Part shown: in pieces, positions 1-8,099 of the stretch
Numbering within the stretch: position 1 is the stretch's first letter
Layout: every line of letters starts with the position of its first letter
NCBI GenBank assembly: GCA_003487005.1
Contig: DNFG01000203.1
Location: 1 to 32,794 of the forward strand
Reading direction: 5' to 3'
DNA length: 32,794 nt
From: Bryobacterales bacterium
GTDB taxonomy: Bacteria > Acidobacteriota > Terriglobia > Bryobacterales > Bryobacteraceae
Program-made: the position numbers and the translations under genes
The notes under the pieces: generated by a model
Told to the model about the DNA's origin: nothing
Seen by the model: only the letters and a program-made list of their open reading frames with translations
The model's database searches: none

Positions 1-544
1 CTCCGATCGAATAGGACGACGGCTTCATGCATGGGCGGGCTGCGTATGCGTGGTCACGGTCGATTCGCCGTGCTGGACCATAACGTGCCTCCACCGCCTC
101 GCCGGGTTCCATCATCTCCGCCGCGACGTGGTAGACATTGAGCTCCAGCGCATCGGCGCCGGCCTGCTGCAGTTCGCGGCCCAGCCCCACCCAGCCGGAC
201 GGGGAGATGCCGTTGAGGCTTGCCACCACGGGAATTTCCAGGCGGCATTTGAGCTGCTGCAGATGCGCCAGATAGTGATCGAGGCTGCTGCGGAACTCGC
301 CATGATCGGGCAGAAAGCCGTCCTCCGCTTCGCAACTCCCAAGGCCGGCGTGCAGCAGAAAGCGATCCATCATCGCGTCTTCCGCCCGCAATTCCTCCTC
401 GAACAGGGAATACATCACCAACGCGGCGGCGCCGGCATCCTCCAGCTGCAGCGCCGTGTCCAGATTGCGCGACAGCGGCGATGCCGAGGGCACCAGCGGG
501 TTCTTCAGCTTGAGACCGAGGTAGTCGGTGGAAAGATCGATCAT
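1..544 (-). CDS. Dihydroorotate dehydrogenase-like protein, partial and anomalous at its 3' side
   Basis: The minus-strand frame opens with ATG at 544-542, one base after the nifJ stop, so the two genes are probably co-transcribed and translationally coupled. The first roughly 155 residues match the dihydroorotate-dehydrogenase-like TIM-barrel family often found beside nifJ: an N-terminal LKLKNPLVPSASPLS segment, LEDAGAAALVMYSLFEEE, IPVVASLNG near residue 105 and AGADALELNVY near 129. The family is about 330 residues long. After residue 155 (about position 80) the expected continuation, a segment leading to IPVAVKL, is absent and the frame reads unrelated residues to the window edge. FMN-binding and catalytic parts therefore cannot be seen. 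Either the gene is rearranged here or the sequence is chimeric at its end. The family's in vivo role beside nifJ is not firmly known to me. Confidence 0.75.
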   Translation of the reverse strand, partial: MIDLSTDYLGLKLKNPLVPSASPLSRNLDTALQLEDAGAAALVMYSLFEEELRAEDAMMDRFLLHAGLGSCEAEDGFLPDHGEFRSSLDHYLAHLQQLKCRLEIPVVASLNGISPSGWVGLGRELQQAGADALELNVYHVAAEMMEPGEAVEARYGPARRIDRDHAYAARPCMKPSSYSIG

Positions 545-545
545 G

Positions 546-3500
546 TCAGGTTTCCGGTTTGGATTGATCGGCAGGTTTTTGCGCCAGGTTCCGATAGGCC
601 TTGAAGCGCCGCTCGGCATCCTGCTGCGCCTGCTCCAGGAAGCGCTGCGCCGCTTCGGGGTGGCTGCGCGTGAGCATGGCGAAGCGGGTCTCCGATTCCA
701 TGAAGGCCTTGATCGGCTGACTGGGCGCAGCGGAATCGAGCTTGAAGGGATTGCCGCCCGCCTCTGCCAATCGCGGATCGAAGCGGAACAGCGGCCAGTG
801 ACCACTTTTTACCGCCATTTCCTGCTGGCGCTGGTTGTAGAGCATATCGTAGCCGTGGGCGATGCAGGGACTGTAGGCGACGATCAGCGAAGGGCCGGGG
901 TAGGACTCGGCCTCGTGGAACACGCGCAGAGTCTGCACGTCCTTGGCGCCGTAGGCCACGGTGGCGACGTAGGCGTGGCCATAGTTGCTGGCCAGCTTGG
1001 CCAGGTCTTTCTTCGCGGTGGCCTTGCCGCCGGCGGAGAACTTGGCGACCGCGCCGAGCGGCGTGGCCTTGGAGGTCTGGCCGCCGGTGTTGGAATAGAC
1101 CTCGGTGTCGAGCACCAGGATGTTGACGTCGTAGGGCAGCGCGAGCACGTGGTCGAGGCCGCCGTAGCCGATATCGTAAGCCCAACCGTCGCCGCCGAGG
1201 ATCCAGACGCTCTTTTTGGCGAGCATGTCGGAGACGGCGAGGAGATCGCGGAGGGCGGCGCCGCTGCCGTTCTGGCCGGCGGCGAGCAGTTCGTTGATCC
1301 TGGTCTTGAGGGCTTCGATGCGTTCGCGCTGGGCGAAGATGCCGGGTTCGGTGGACTGGTCGGCTTCGAGAATCTCTTTGGCGAGATTGTCGCCGATCTT
1401 GACGGCGAGGCGCTGGACGAGTTCGCGGGCGTACTTTTCCTGCTGGTCGACAGCGAGGCGCATGCCGAGGCCGAATTCGGCGTTGTCCTCGAACAGGGAG
1501 TTGGACCAGGCGGGACCGCGGCCGGCGAGGTTCTGGGTGTAGGGGGTGGTGGGGAGGTTGCCGCCATAGATGGAGGAGCAACCGGTGGCGTTGGCGATGA
1601 GGGTGCGATCGCCGAAGAGCTGGGTGAGCAGCTTGACGTAGGGGGTTTCGCCGCAGCCGGAGCAGGCGCCGGAGAACTCGAAGAGGGGTTCGAGCACCTG
1701 AAGGTCCTTGACCTGGTTATGGGAGAGTTTGGAGCGGTCGAACTCGGGGAGTTTGAGGAAGTAGTCCCAGTTGGCGGCCTCCTGCTCGCGGAGCGGGGGC
1801 TGCTCTTCCATGTTGATGGCGCGGCGTTTGGGGTTGGTTTTGTCCTTCACGGGGCAGGCCTGGACGCAGAGGGCGCAGCCGGTGCAGTCCTCGGGGGCCA
1901 CCTGAAGGGTGTAGGCCATGTGTTTGTAGTCTTTCCAGCGGGCTTCGACACCTTTGAAGCCGGAGGGGGCGCCTTCGAGGTGATCGCGCTCGTAGATCTT
2001 GGAGCGGATGGTGGCGTGGGGGCAGACGAGGACGCACTTGCCGCACTGGATGCAGAGGTTTTCGTCCCAGACGGGGATTTCCAGGGCGATATTGCGCTTT
2101 TCCCAAAGAGCGGTGGCGGTGGGGAAGGTGCCATCGACGGGGAGGGCGGAGACGGGGAGGGTGTCGCCGTCGCCGGCGATGATGGTCCCGAGAACTTCGC
2201 GGACGAATTCGGGCGCCTGGGCGGGCACGGCCGGGCGCATCTGCTGGGTGCTGGAGGCTTCGGCGGGGACCTCGACCAGTTTGAGGTGTTCGAGGGTGGC
2301 GTCGACGGCTTCGAAGTTCTTGCGGACGACGGCTTCACCGCGGCGGCCGTAGGTCTTTTCGATGGCCTTCTTGATCTGGGCGATGGCCTCTTCGCGCGGG
2401 AGAACGCCGCTGATGGCGAAGAAGCAGGTCTGCATCACGGTGTTGATGCGGGTCCCCATGCCGGTGGCCTTGGCGACGGTGTAGGCATCGATGGTGTAGA
2501 ACTTGATCTTCTTCGAGATGATCTGATCCTGGACCTTGCGGGGGAGGTGGTTCCAAACGTCACCGGCCTCGAAGGGGGCGTTGAGGAGGAAGGTGGCGCC
2601 TTCCTCGGCCCAGCGGAGCATGTCGAGGCGTTCGAGGAACGAGAACTGGTGGCAGGCGATGAAGCTGGCGTGAGAAATCAGGTACGTGCTGCGGATGGGG
2701 TTGGGGCCGAAGCGGAGGTGGCTGACGGTGATGGCGCCGGACTTCTTGGAGTCGTAGACGAAGTAGCCCTGGGCGTAGTTGTCGGTCTCTTCGGCGATGA
2801 TTTTGACCGAATTCTTGTTGGCGCCGACGGTGCCATCGGCGCCGAGGCCGTAAAAGAGGGCGCGGACACCCTGGGGGTCCTCGGTGGAGAAGGAGGCGTC
2901 GACGGTGAGAGAGGAGTGGGTGACGTCGTCGTTGATGCCGACGGTGAAGTGGTTTTTGGGATCGGCCTTGGCGGCTTCGTCGAAGACCGACTTGACCATG
3001 GCGGGGGTGAATTCCTTGGAGGAGAGGCCGTAGCGTCCGCCGATGACGCGGGGCATGGCGGCGAAGGGGAGTTTGCCGGCGGCCTGGGCTTCGCTGAGGA
3101 CGGTGATGATGTCCTCGTAGAGGGGTTCACCGGTGGCGCCGGGTTCCTTGGTGCGGTCGAGGACGGCGAGGGTCTTGACGGAGGGGGGCAGGGCGGCGAG
3201 GAAGTGTTCGGCGGAGAAGGGCCGGTAGAGGCGGACCTTGAGCATGCCGACCTTTTCGCCTTTGGCGGTGAGGGCATGGACGGTTTCGTGGGCGGTTTCG
3301 GCGCCGGAGCCCATGAGGATGATGACGCGTTCGGCGTCGGGGGCGCCTTCGTATTCGAAGAGTTTATATTTCCGGCCGACGACCTCGGCGAAGCGGTCCA
3401 TGGCCTTCTGGAAGATGGCGGGGGCGGCGAGGTAGTAGGGGTTGACGGTTTCGCGGGCCTGGAAGTAGACGTCGGGGTTCTGGGCGGTGCCGCGGATGAC

Positions 3501-4139
3501 GGGGCGGTCGGGGGAGAGAGAGCGGCTGCGATGCTCGCGGATGAGTTCATCGGGGAGCATGGCCTTCATGTCCTCGACGCCGAGGGCTTCGACGCGGACG
3601 ACTTCGTGGGAAGTGCGGAAGCCGTCAAAGAAGTGCATGACGGGGACGCGGGCTTCAAGGGTGGCCGCCTGAGCGATGAGGGCGATATCCATGACCTCCT
3701 GGACCGAGTTGGAGGCGAGCATGGCCCAGCCGGTGGCGCGGCAGCTCATGACGTCCTGGTGGTCGCCGAAGATGGAGAGGGCGTGGGCGGCGAGGGAGCG
3801 TGCGGCGATGTGGAAGACCGTGGGCGTGAGTTCGCCGGCGATCTTGTACATGTTGGGGATCATCAGCAGGAGCCCCTGGGCCGAGGTGAAGGTGGTGGTG
3901 AGGGCACCGGCCTGAAGAGCGCCGTGGACGGCGCCGGCGGCGCCGCCTTCGCTCTGCATTTCGATGACCGAGGGGACGCTGCCCCAGATATTGGGCCGGC
4001 CTTCGCTCGACCACTGGTCACTCCATTCGCCCATGGGCGAAGAAGGCGTGATTGGGTAAATCGCGATGACTTCGTTCGTCTGATGGGCTACAAACGCGGC
4101 AGCTTCATTTCCGTCCAGGGTTACTTTTTTTCGGGGCAT
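546..4139 (-). CDS. nifJ: Pyruvate:ferredoxin (flavodoxin) oxidoreductase
   Basis: A 1197-residue single-chain PFOR, the normal length for the family. It oxidatively decarboxylates pyruvate to acetyl-CoA and CO2 in the cytoplasm, passing electrons to ferredoxin or flavodoxin. Visible domains in order: the N-terminal pyrimidine-binding domain with YPITPSSPMGEW at 28-39; a middle transketolase-C-like domain; two 4Fe-4S clusters, CIQCGKCVLVCP near residue 696 and CTGCALCVQACP near 751; a proximal-cluster region with FSGACSGCGETPYVK; and the TPP-binding core GGDGWAYDIGYGG near 980 followed by DTEVYSNTGGQ. The start is the first ATG, with PRKKVTLDGNEA matching the family N terminus. It implies anaerobic or low-oxygen metabolism. 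A dihydroorotate-dehydrogenase-like gene follows one base after the stop. A very long plus-strand frame opposite it (528-4322) is only a shadow. Confidence 0.97.
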   Translation of the reverse strand: MPRKKVTLDGNEAAAFVAHQTNEVIAIYPITPSSPMGEWSDQWSSEGRPNIWGSVPSVIEMQSEGGAAGAVHGALQAGALTTTFTSAQGLLLMIPNMYKIAGELTPTVFHIAARSLAAHALSIFGDHQDVMSCRATGWAMLASNSVQEVMDIALIAQAATLEARVPVMHFFDGFRTSHEVVRVEALGVEDMKAMLPDELIREHRSRSLSPDRPVIRGTAQNPDVYFQARETVNPYYLAAPAIFQKAMDRFAEVVGRKYKLFEYEGAPDAERVIILMGSGAETAHETVHALTAKGEKVGMLKVRLYRPFSAEHFLAALPPSVKTLAVLDRTKEPGATGEPLYEDIITVLSEAQAAGKLPFAAMPRVIGGRYGLSSKEFTPAMVKSVFDEAAKADPKNHFTVGINDDVTHSSLTVDASFSTEDPQGVRALFYGLGADGTVGANKNSVKIIAEETDNYAQGYFVYDSKKSGAITVSHLRFGPNPIRSTYLISHASFIACHQFSFLERLDMLRWAEEGATFLLNAPFEAGDVWNHLPRKVQDQIISKKIKFYTIDAYTVAKATGMGTRINTVMQTCFFAISGVLPREEAIAQIKKAIEKTYGRRGEAVVRKNFEAVDATLEHLKLVEVPAEASSTQQMRPAVPAQAPEFVREVLGTIIAGDGDTLPVSALPVDGTFPTATALWEKRNIALEIPVWDENLCIQCGKCVLVCPHATIRSKIYERDHLEGAPSGFKGVEARWKDYKHMAYTLQVAPEDCTGCALCVQACPVKDKTNPKRRAINMEEQPPLREQEAANWDYFLKLPEFDRSKLSHNQVKDLQVLEPLFEFSGACSGCGETPYVKLLTQLFGDRTLIANATGCSSIYGGNLPTTPYTQNLAGRGPAWSNSLFEDNAEFGLGMRLAVDQQEKYARELVQRLAVKIGDNLAKEILEADQSTEPGIFAQRERIEALKTRINELLAAGQNGSGAALRDLLAVSDMLAKKSVWILGGDGWAYDIGYGGLDHVLALPYDVNILVLDTEVYSNTGGQTSKATPLGAVAKFSAGGKATAKKDLAKLASNYGHAYVATVAYGAKDVQTLRVFHEAESYPGPSLIVAYSPCIAHGYDMLYNQRQQEMAVKSGHWPLFRFDPRLAEAGGNPFKLDSAAPSQPIKAFMESETRFAMLTRSHPEAAQRFLEQAQQDAERRFKAYRNLAQKPADQSKPET

Positions 4140-4395
4140 AAAGATCTCAATCTCGCTCTCGCAAGTCTTCTGCCATTCTATCCTAATCGGATGCGGTTAT
4201 CTGCAAGAGTCCTGGAAACACCCACTTACCGCCAGTGGGCAACCTGTATGCTTCAATCCGGATTGCGTCAGATGACCCAATCCGGGCGGGGGCGGGGCGG
4301 GAGCGGCGGGGTTGGCTGGTAAATATGCCCCACCTCACCGGGGATGGGAGTGGGGATCGCGGTACTGTGGAGGAGTGAGGGACCGGACGAGAGCG
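4140..4395. promoter_or_regulatory. Divergent intergenic region with two inverted repeats
   Basis: These 256 bases separate nifJ (minus) from the POTRA/HEAT gene (plus) and must hold both promoters. Two symmetrical sites stand out: CCCACT (4221-4226) and AGTGGG (4234-4239) around a 7-base loop, and a perfect 12-base palindrome CAATCCGGATTG at 4254-4265, with its half CAATCCGG repeated about 20 bases further right. Both lie roughly 85-130 bases upstream of nifJ, a reasonable place for a regulator. On the minus strand TAGAAT and TAGGAT boxes lie 30-40 bases before the nifJ start, but no well-spaced -35 was found. Regulatory function is inferred from symmetry only. Confidence 0.35.
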
Positions 4396-5388
4396 ATGAA
4401 GATCATCTGGATGGCACTGGTGATGGTGGTGGCTGCCTGGGGGCAACCGGCGGCGGGGTACCTGGAGGTATTCGGGAACCGGCGGGTGTCGCCGGAGAAG
4501 ATCCTGAAAGCGTTGAGTCTGGCGCCGGGGTCGCCGCTGCCGAAGTCGAGGGTGGAGGCGGAGGAGATCCTGGAGTCGATTGACGGGGTGGTTCGGGCGC
4601 ATCTGGAGGCATTTTGTTGCGAGGAGGGGAAGGTGGTGCTGTATATCGGAGTGCAGGAGCGGGGACAGCCGGGGTTGGATTTGCGGCAGGCGCCGGGGGG
4701 GACCGCGGTGTTGCCAGAGGCGATCGTCTCGGTTTATGAAGACTTTACGCAGACGATCGGGCGGGCGTCGCCGGAGGATTTGACGGAGGATTTCCGGGCG
4801 GGCCATTCGCTGATGACGGGGGTGGCGCCGCGGGCTTTGCAGGAGCGCTTTGTCGGGTTGGCAGAGGTACATTTCGAGGTTTTGCGGGAGGTATTGCGGG
4901 ATTCGGCGGACGAGGATCACCGGGCGATAGCGGCGTACGTGCTGGGTTACGCGCCGGAAAAGGGGGCGATTGCGGCGGATTTGCAGCAGGCTTTGCGGGA
5001 TCCGGCGCCGGCGGTCCGGACGAACGCGGCGCGGGCATTGAAGGCGCTGGCGGTACTGGCGGCGCGGCCGGAGTCGAAGATTCTGATCCGGACGACGTGG
5101 TTCGTGGAGATGTTGAACGCGCCGGCGTTGAGCGACCGCCTGGAGGGGGCGCGGGCGCTGCTGACGCTGTTCGACACGTTGAGCGAACAAACGAGGGCGC
5201 ATTTGAAGGAAAGGGCGGTGCCCGCGCTGACGGAGATGGCGCAGTTCCGGCATTTGCCGCACGCGCTTCCGGCGTTTCTGATTCTGGGGAAGGTGGCGGG
5301 ATTGCCGGACGGCGAAGTGGAGCAGGCATGGGTGGAGGGGGAGCGCGAGGCGCTGCTGGCGAAGGTGCGGAAGGCGTTGCGGAAGTAA
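4396..5388 (+). CDS. Exported protein with a POTRA-like domain and HEAT repeats
   Basis: A 330-residue protein starting at ATG 4396. That start gives a proper signal peptide (MKIIWMALVMVVAAWGQPAAG), whereas the upstream in-frame ATG at 4312 adds a charged non-signal stretch. Residues 21-88 resemble one POTRA fold: YLEVFGNRRVSPEKIL, then a SLAPGSPL turn and a terminal strand VVLYIGVQERG, as in BamA/FtsQ-type modules. Residues from about 170 are helical with HEAT-like repeats, for example HRAIAAYVLGYAP and APAVRTNAARALKAL. The combination suggests a periplasmic protein-interaction scaffold; no enzyme motif was seen. An 11-base direct repeat (CGGAAGGCGTT at 5368 and 5389) straddles the stop codon, probably a slippage scar. 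The VWFA gene follows 63 bases later on the same strand. Codons are strikingly G-ending. Confidence 0.7.
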   Translation: MKIIWMALVMVVAAWGQPAAGYLEVFGNRRVSPEKILKALSLAPGSPLPKSRVEAEEILESIDGVVRAHLEAFCCEEGKVVLYIGVQERGQPGLDLRQAPGGTAVLPEAIVSVYEDFTQTIGRASPEDLTEDFRAGHSLMTGVAPRALQERFVGLAEVHFEVLREVLRDSADEDHRAIAAYVLGYAPEKGAIAADLQQALRDPAPAVRTNAARALKALAVLAARPESKILIRTTWFVEMLNAPALSDRLEGARALLTLFDTLSEQTRAHLKERAVPALTEMAQFRHLPHALPAFLILGKVAGLPDGEVEQAWVEGEREALLAKVRKALRK

Positions 5389-5451
5389 CGGAAGGCGTTT
5401 TTTGGCGCGGAAAGACGCGGGAAAGCGCCGGTTTCACCTTAGAATTGAGGC

Positions 5452-6582
5452 ATGAAGCGCGGCAGACTGGGCCTGCTGGCGCTGGTGGTGTCTCAGGCTG
5501 TCTGGGCAGCGGAGCCGCCGGCGCCGACTTTCACAGCGGAAGCGAACCTGGTGCGGGTGGATTTCGAGGTATTGGGGCGCGAGGGTCAGCCGGTGGGGCC
5601 GTTGCGGGCGGAGCATCTGGTCGTGAAGGATGATGGAGTCCGGCAGGAGGTGGCGGCCCTGACGGAGGGGCAGGGGCCACTGGATCTGGTCCTGTTGTTT
5701 GACATCAGCGGGAGCATGGAAAACGCGGTGGAGCAGGTGGCGGCGACGGCGGAGGTGGCATTCCGGGAGTTGCGGGAAGGCGACCGGGTGGCGGTGATGA
5801 CGTTCGAGGAGCGTTCGACGCTGTTGCTGCGGCTGACGCCGGATTTGGAGCGGGTGACGCGGACTGTACGGGAGAGGGTCCTGGCGGGGCGTTTCGAAGG
5901 CGGGACGGCTCTGCTTGCGGGGGTGGATGACGCGGCGCGATATTTGATGAGCACGGGGCGGGGGGCGGGCCGGCGGGCGGTGGTGATCATCACGGACAAC
6001 CAGGGATTGCGGAGCCGGAAGGAGGGGGCGGTGGTGAACCGGTTGTGGGAGGCGGACGCGGCGCTGCATGGGTTAGTAACGGCTTCGCGAGGACGAACGG
6101 TGATGCAGTGGTATCTGCGGATCACGGCGCCGTATGTGATGTTTCTGGAGGAGGGGATTGGCGGGGCGGTCGCGAAGACGGGGGGCGTGGTGGTGGCGGC
6201 GAAGAACGCGGAAGAGGGGTTTCCGGAATTGATCCGGCGGATCCGGACGAGGCCGGCGCTGTACTACCGGATGCCGGCGGGGCCCGAGGGGAAGTTCAGG
6301 AAGATTGACGTGGAACTGTCGGCGGCGGGACGGAAGGCGTTTCCGAGGGCGAAGATCTACGCACGGCGGGGGTACCGGATTCCTGGGGCGGAGACGGCGG
6401 TGGCGTCAGCAGAAGAGTTGCTGGCAGAGATCGATATCGAGGAGGAGATGGAGGAGGAAGTCGAGGAGGAGGAGGAAGAGGAGTGGGATATTGTGCTTCA
6501 GGCAGTGACTGAACCGGAGGAGGAGGAAGAGGCGGTGGAAGTGGGACCGCCGCCACCGCCGCCTCCGCTTCCACCGATGTAG
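5452..6582 (+). CDS. Secreted VWFA-related domain protein with acidic/polyproline tail
   Basis: 376 residues. An N-terminal signal peptide (MKRGRLGLLALVVSQAVWAA) is followed by a short beta domain (FTAEANLVRVDFEVLG through LVVKDDGVRQEV) typical of the acidobacterial VWFA-related family, then a von Willebrand A domain from about 78 to 280. The metal site DXSXS is intact (D84, S86, S88 in LFDISGSM), with a GGTALLAGV threonine and an IITDNQG strand later. Such proteins are exported and bind ligands or partners through a divalent metal. The last 60 residues are odd: runs of glutamate (about 317-357) and then seven prolines, PLPP and a terminal M. A TAGAAT box lies six bases before the ATG, with GAGG between. 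It probably works with the POTRA/HEAT protein just upstream; partner and role are unknown. Confidence 0.85.
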   Translation: MKRGRLGLLALVVSQAVWAAEPPAPTFTAEANLVRVDFEVLGREGQPVGPLRAEHLVVKDDGVRQEVAALTEGQGPLDLVLLFDISGSMENAVEQVAATAEVAFRELREGDRVAVMTFEERSTLLLRLTPDLERVTRTVRERVLAGRFEGGTALLAGVDDAARYLMSTGRGAGRRAVVIITDNQGLRSRKEGAVVNRLWEADAALHGLVTASRGRTVMQWYLRITAPYVMFLEEGIGGAVAKTGGVVVAAKNAEEGFPELIRRIRTRPALYYRMPAGPEGKFRKIDVELSAAGRKAFPRAKIYARRGYRIPGAETAVASAEELLAEIDIEEEMEEEVEEEEEEEWDIVLQAVTEPEEEEEAVEVGPPPPPPPLPPM

Positions 6583-6584
6583 TC

Positions 6585-6605
6585 AATGCTGTCAATGACA
6601 GCATT
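6585..6605. terminator. Hairpin between convergent genes
   Basis: AATGCTGTC (6585-6593), a three-base loop AAT and the exact reverse complement GACAGCATT (6597-6605) fill the 22-base gap between the converging VWFA and PLP-enzyme genes, touching the latter's stop codon. The position fits a bidirectional terminator. It has no T-run on either strand and only moderate GC, so it may act weakly or with Rho. Confidence 0.5.
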
Positions 6606-7888
6606 CATGAAGTAGCGAGGGGATGGATGGTGTCGAGGGCCTGTTCGAAGTCGCGGAGGAGGTCGCGCCAGTCCTCGACGCCGACGGAGATGCGAACGAG
6701 GCCATCGGTGATGCCGGCGATGGCGAGTTCATCGGGGGAGTTGCCGGAGTGGGTGGTGGTTTTGGGGTGACAGACGAGGGTTTCCATGCCGCCGAGGGAG
6801 ACGGCGTTATGGGCGAGTTTGAGGGAGCGGAGGAACTCGAAGGCGGCGGGTTTACCGCCGTGGAGGTCGAGGGCGATCATGGCGCCGGGGTAGTCGGTTT
6901 GGGCGAGGCGGACGCGAATCTGTTCGGGGTCATCGAAGAGGGTGGGGTAGAAGACTTTGCGGACCTCGGGACGGCGAACGAGGGATTCGGCGATGCGCTG
7001 GGCGTTCTTGCTTTGGCGGTTCATCCGCAGGGAGACGGTGGGGAGGCGTCCATCGAGGATCCAGCATTCATCGGGTTGGAGGATATTGCCGAACAGGCCG
7101 CGGTGGGCACGGATGGCGCGTTCGAGATCGGGGTCGGCGCCGAGGACGACGCCGGCGAGGAGGTCGGAAAAGCCGCCGAGGTACTTGGTGGCGGAGTAGA
7201 CGACGAGGTCGGCGCCGAAGATCATCGGATGCTGGAAGGCGGGGCCGAGGAAGGTGTTATCGACCATAACGACGGGGCGGGGATCGACCTGGGCGGCGGC
7301 GAGGGCGGCGCGCCGGATGTCGGTCATGACCATGGTGGGGTTGGCGGGGGTCTCGATAAGGACGAATTTGAGGCGGGGGGTGGAGCGGATGGCGTCATCG
7401 AGTTCCTGGCCGCGGCCGGCGACGACGGGGCGGCAGACGACGCCCCAGGGTTCGAGGAGACGGTGGAGGAGGTGCTGGGTGCCGCCATAGAGGGGGACGG
7501 TGTGGACGATGGCATCGCCGGGGGCGAGGCGGGCCATGAGAGCGGTCATGATGGCAGCCATGCCGGAATTGAAGACGACGGCCCATTCGGAGCCTTCTTC
7601 TAGGGGGACGATCTGGTCTTCGAGGATTTCGGCGTTGGGGTGGTTGAAGCGGGAGTAGATGAGTTCGGGGGTTTCGCCTGGGGCGGGAATGTCGCGGCCG
7701 GTGACGATTTCGAAGGCGCGTTCGGCGCTTTCGGGGCTGGAGAAGACGTAAGTGGAAGAGCGGAAGACGGCGGGGCGGGCGCTGCCGACGGAGAGGTGGG
7801 GGTCGTAACCGCGGGTGAGGACGGCGGTGGAGGGATGGGAGCCCGCGGAGCGGCGGGACTGAGGCGGTTTGGGGAGTTGGTCGGACAT
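6605..7888 (-). CDS. PLP-dependent trans-sulfuration enzyme (Cys/Met metabolism family)
   Basis: 427 residues, family-typical fold and slightly long because of about 20 extra N-terminal residues. The start is certain: ATG at 7888 follows an AAGGAGGT Shine-Dalgarno at four-base spacing. Seen motifs: YSRFNHPN near 78, which supplies the tyrosine and arginine that bind PLP phosphate; VPLYGGT at 131-137; VVMVDNTFLGPAFQHP with the PLP-binding aspartate at 210; and YSATKYLGGFSD with the Schiff-base lysine at 235. The usual TKYxxGHSD reads GGFSD here. Members are cystathionine gamma-synthases, cystathionine or methionine gamma-lyases and O-acetylhomoserine sulfhydrylases; which one this is cannot be told from sequence alone. 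It is monocistronic by layout, convergent with the VWFA gene. Confidence 0.88.
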   Translation of the reverse strand: MSDQLPKPPQSRRSAGSHPSTAVLTRGYDPHLSVGSARPAVFRSSTYVFSSPESAERAFEIVTGRDIPAPGETPELIYSRFNHPNAEILEDQIVPLEEGSEWAVVFNSGMAAIMTALMARLAPGDAIVHTVPLYGGTQHLLHRLLEPWGVVCRPVVAGRGQELDDAIRSTPRLKFVLIETPANPTMVMTDIRRAALAAAQVDPRPVVMVDNTFLGPAFQHPMIFGADLVVYSATKYLGGFSDLLAGVVLGADPDLERAIRAHRGLFGNILQPDECWILDGRLPTVSLRMNRQSKNAQRIAESLVRRPEVRKVFYPTLFDDPEQIRVRLAQTDYPGAMIALDLHGGKPAAFEFLRSLKLAHNAVSLGGMETLVCHPKTTTHSGNSPDELAIAGITDGLVRISVGVEDWRDLLRDFEQALDTIHPLATS

Positions 7889-8012
7889 GGCACCTCCTTG
7901 GAGTGGAGCTTTGGCTTCCCCTGGATTCTATCGTGAACGGGTGAGTGGAACGAAGGGAGCGAGGACCTTAGTACTGAAGACAGGCGACTCTTCCGGAGGT
8001 GTAGGAGACTTC

Positions 8013-8075
8013 ATGAATAATCTAAGGACTCCTCCCAATTGGGAGAATGGGAATGGCGGCCTACACTACGGATGA
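8013..8075 (+). CDS. Possible 20-residue leader peptide
   Basis: ATG at 8013 is preceded by AGGAG at five-base spacing, one of the better Shine-Dalgarno sites in the window, and opens a 20-codon frame (MNNLRTPPNWENGNGGLHYG) ending 24 bases before the MerR-like gene. It could be a leader peptide coupled to that gene. Composition gives no function, and a short frame with a good ribosome site can arise by chance. Confidence 0.28.
   Translation: MNNLRTPPNWENGNGGLHYG
8032..8045. promoter_or_regulatory. 14-base perfect palindrome, candidate operator
   Basis: CTCCCAATTGGGAG is a perfect palindrome 55 bases before the MerR-like start codon. MerR-type regulators bind dyads in their own or divergent promoters, so autoregulation is plausible. 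No clear -35/-10 pair flanks the site. The remainder of 7889-8099 shows only the small frame at 8013. Confidence 0.4.
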
Positions 8076-8099
8076 AGGGCACCGGAACAGGCAGGCAAC

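Noticed and set aside
528..4322. A 1264-codon plus-strand open frame opposite nifJ
   Set aside because: It is low-complexity Gly/Glu/Val/Asp sequence produced by the C-ending codon bias of nifJ; no domain or ribosome site, and the minus-strand frame is an unmistakable PFOR.
5368..5399. Direct repeat CGGAAGGCGTT around the end of the POTRA/HEAT gene as a mobile-element target duplication
   Set aside because: The copies are 21 bases apart with nothing inserted; replication slippage explains it.
6623..7603. A 326-codon plus-strand frame opposite the PLP-enzyme gene
   Set aside because: Same antisense shadow effect, Gly/Glu/Asp-rich with no recognisable domain.
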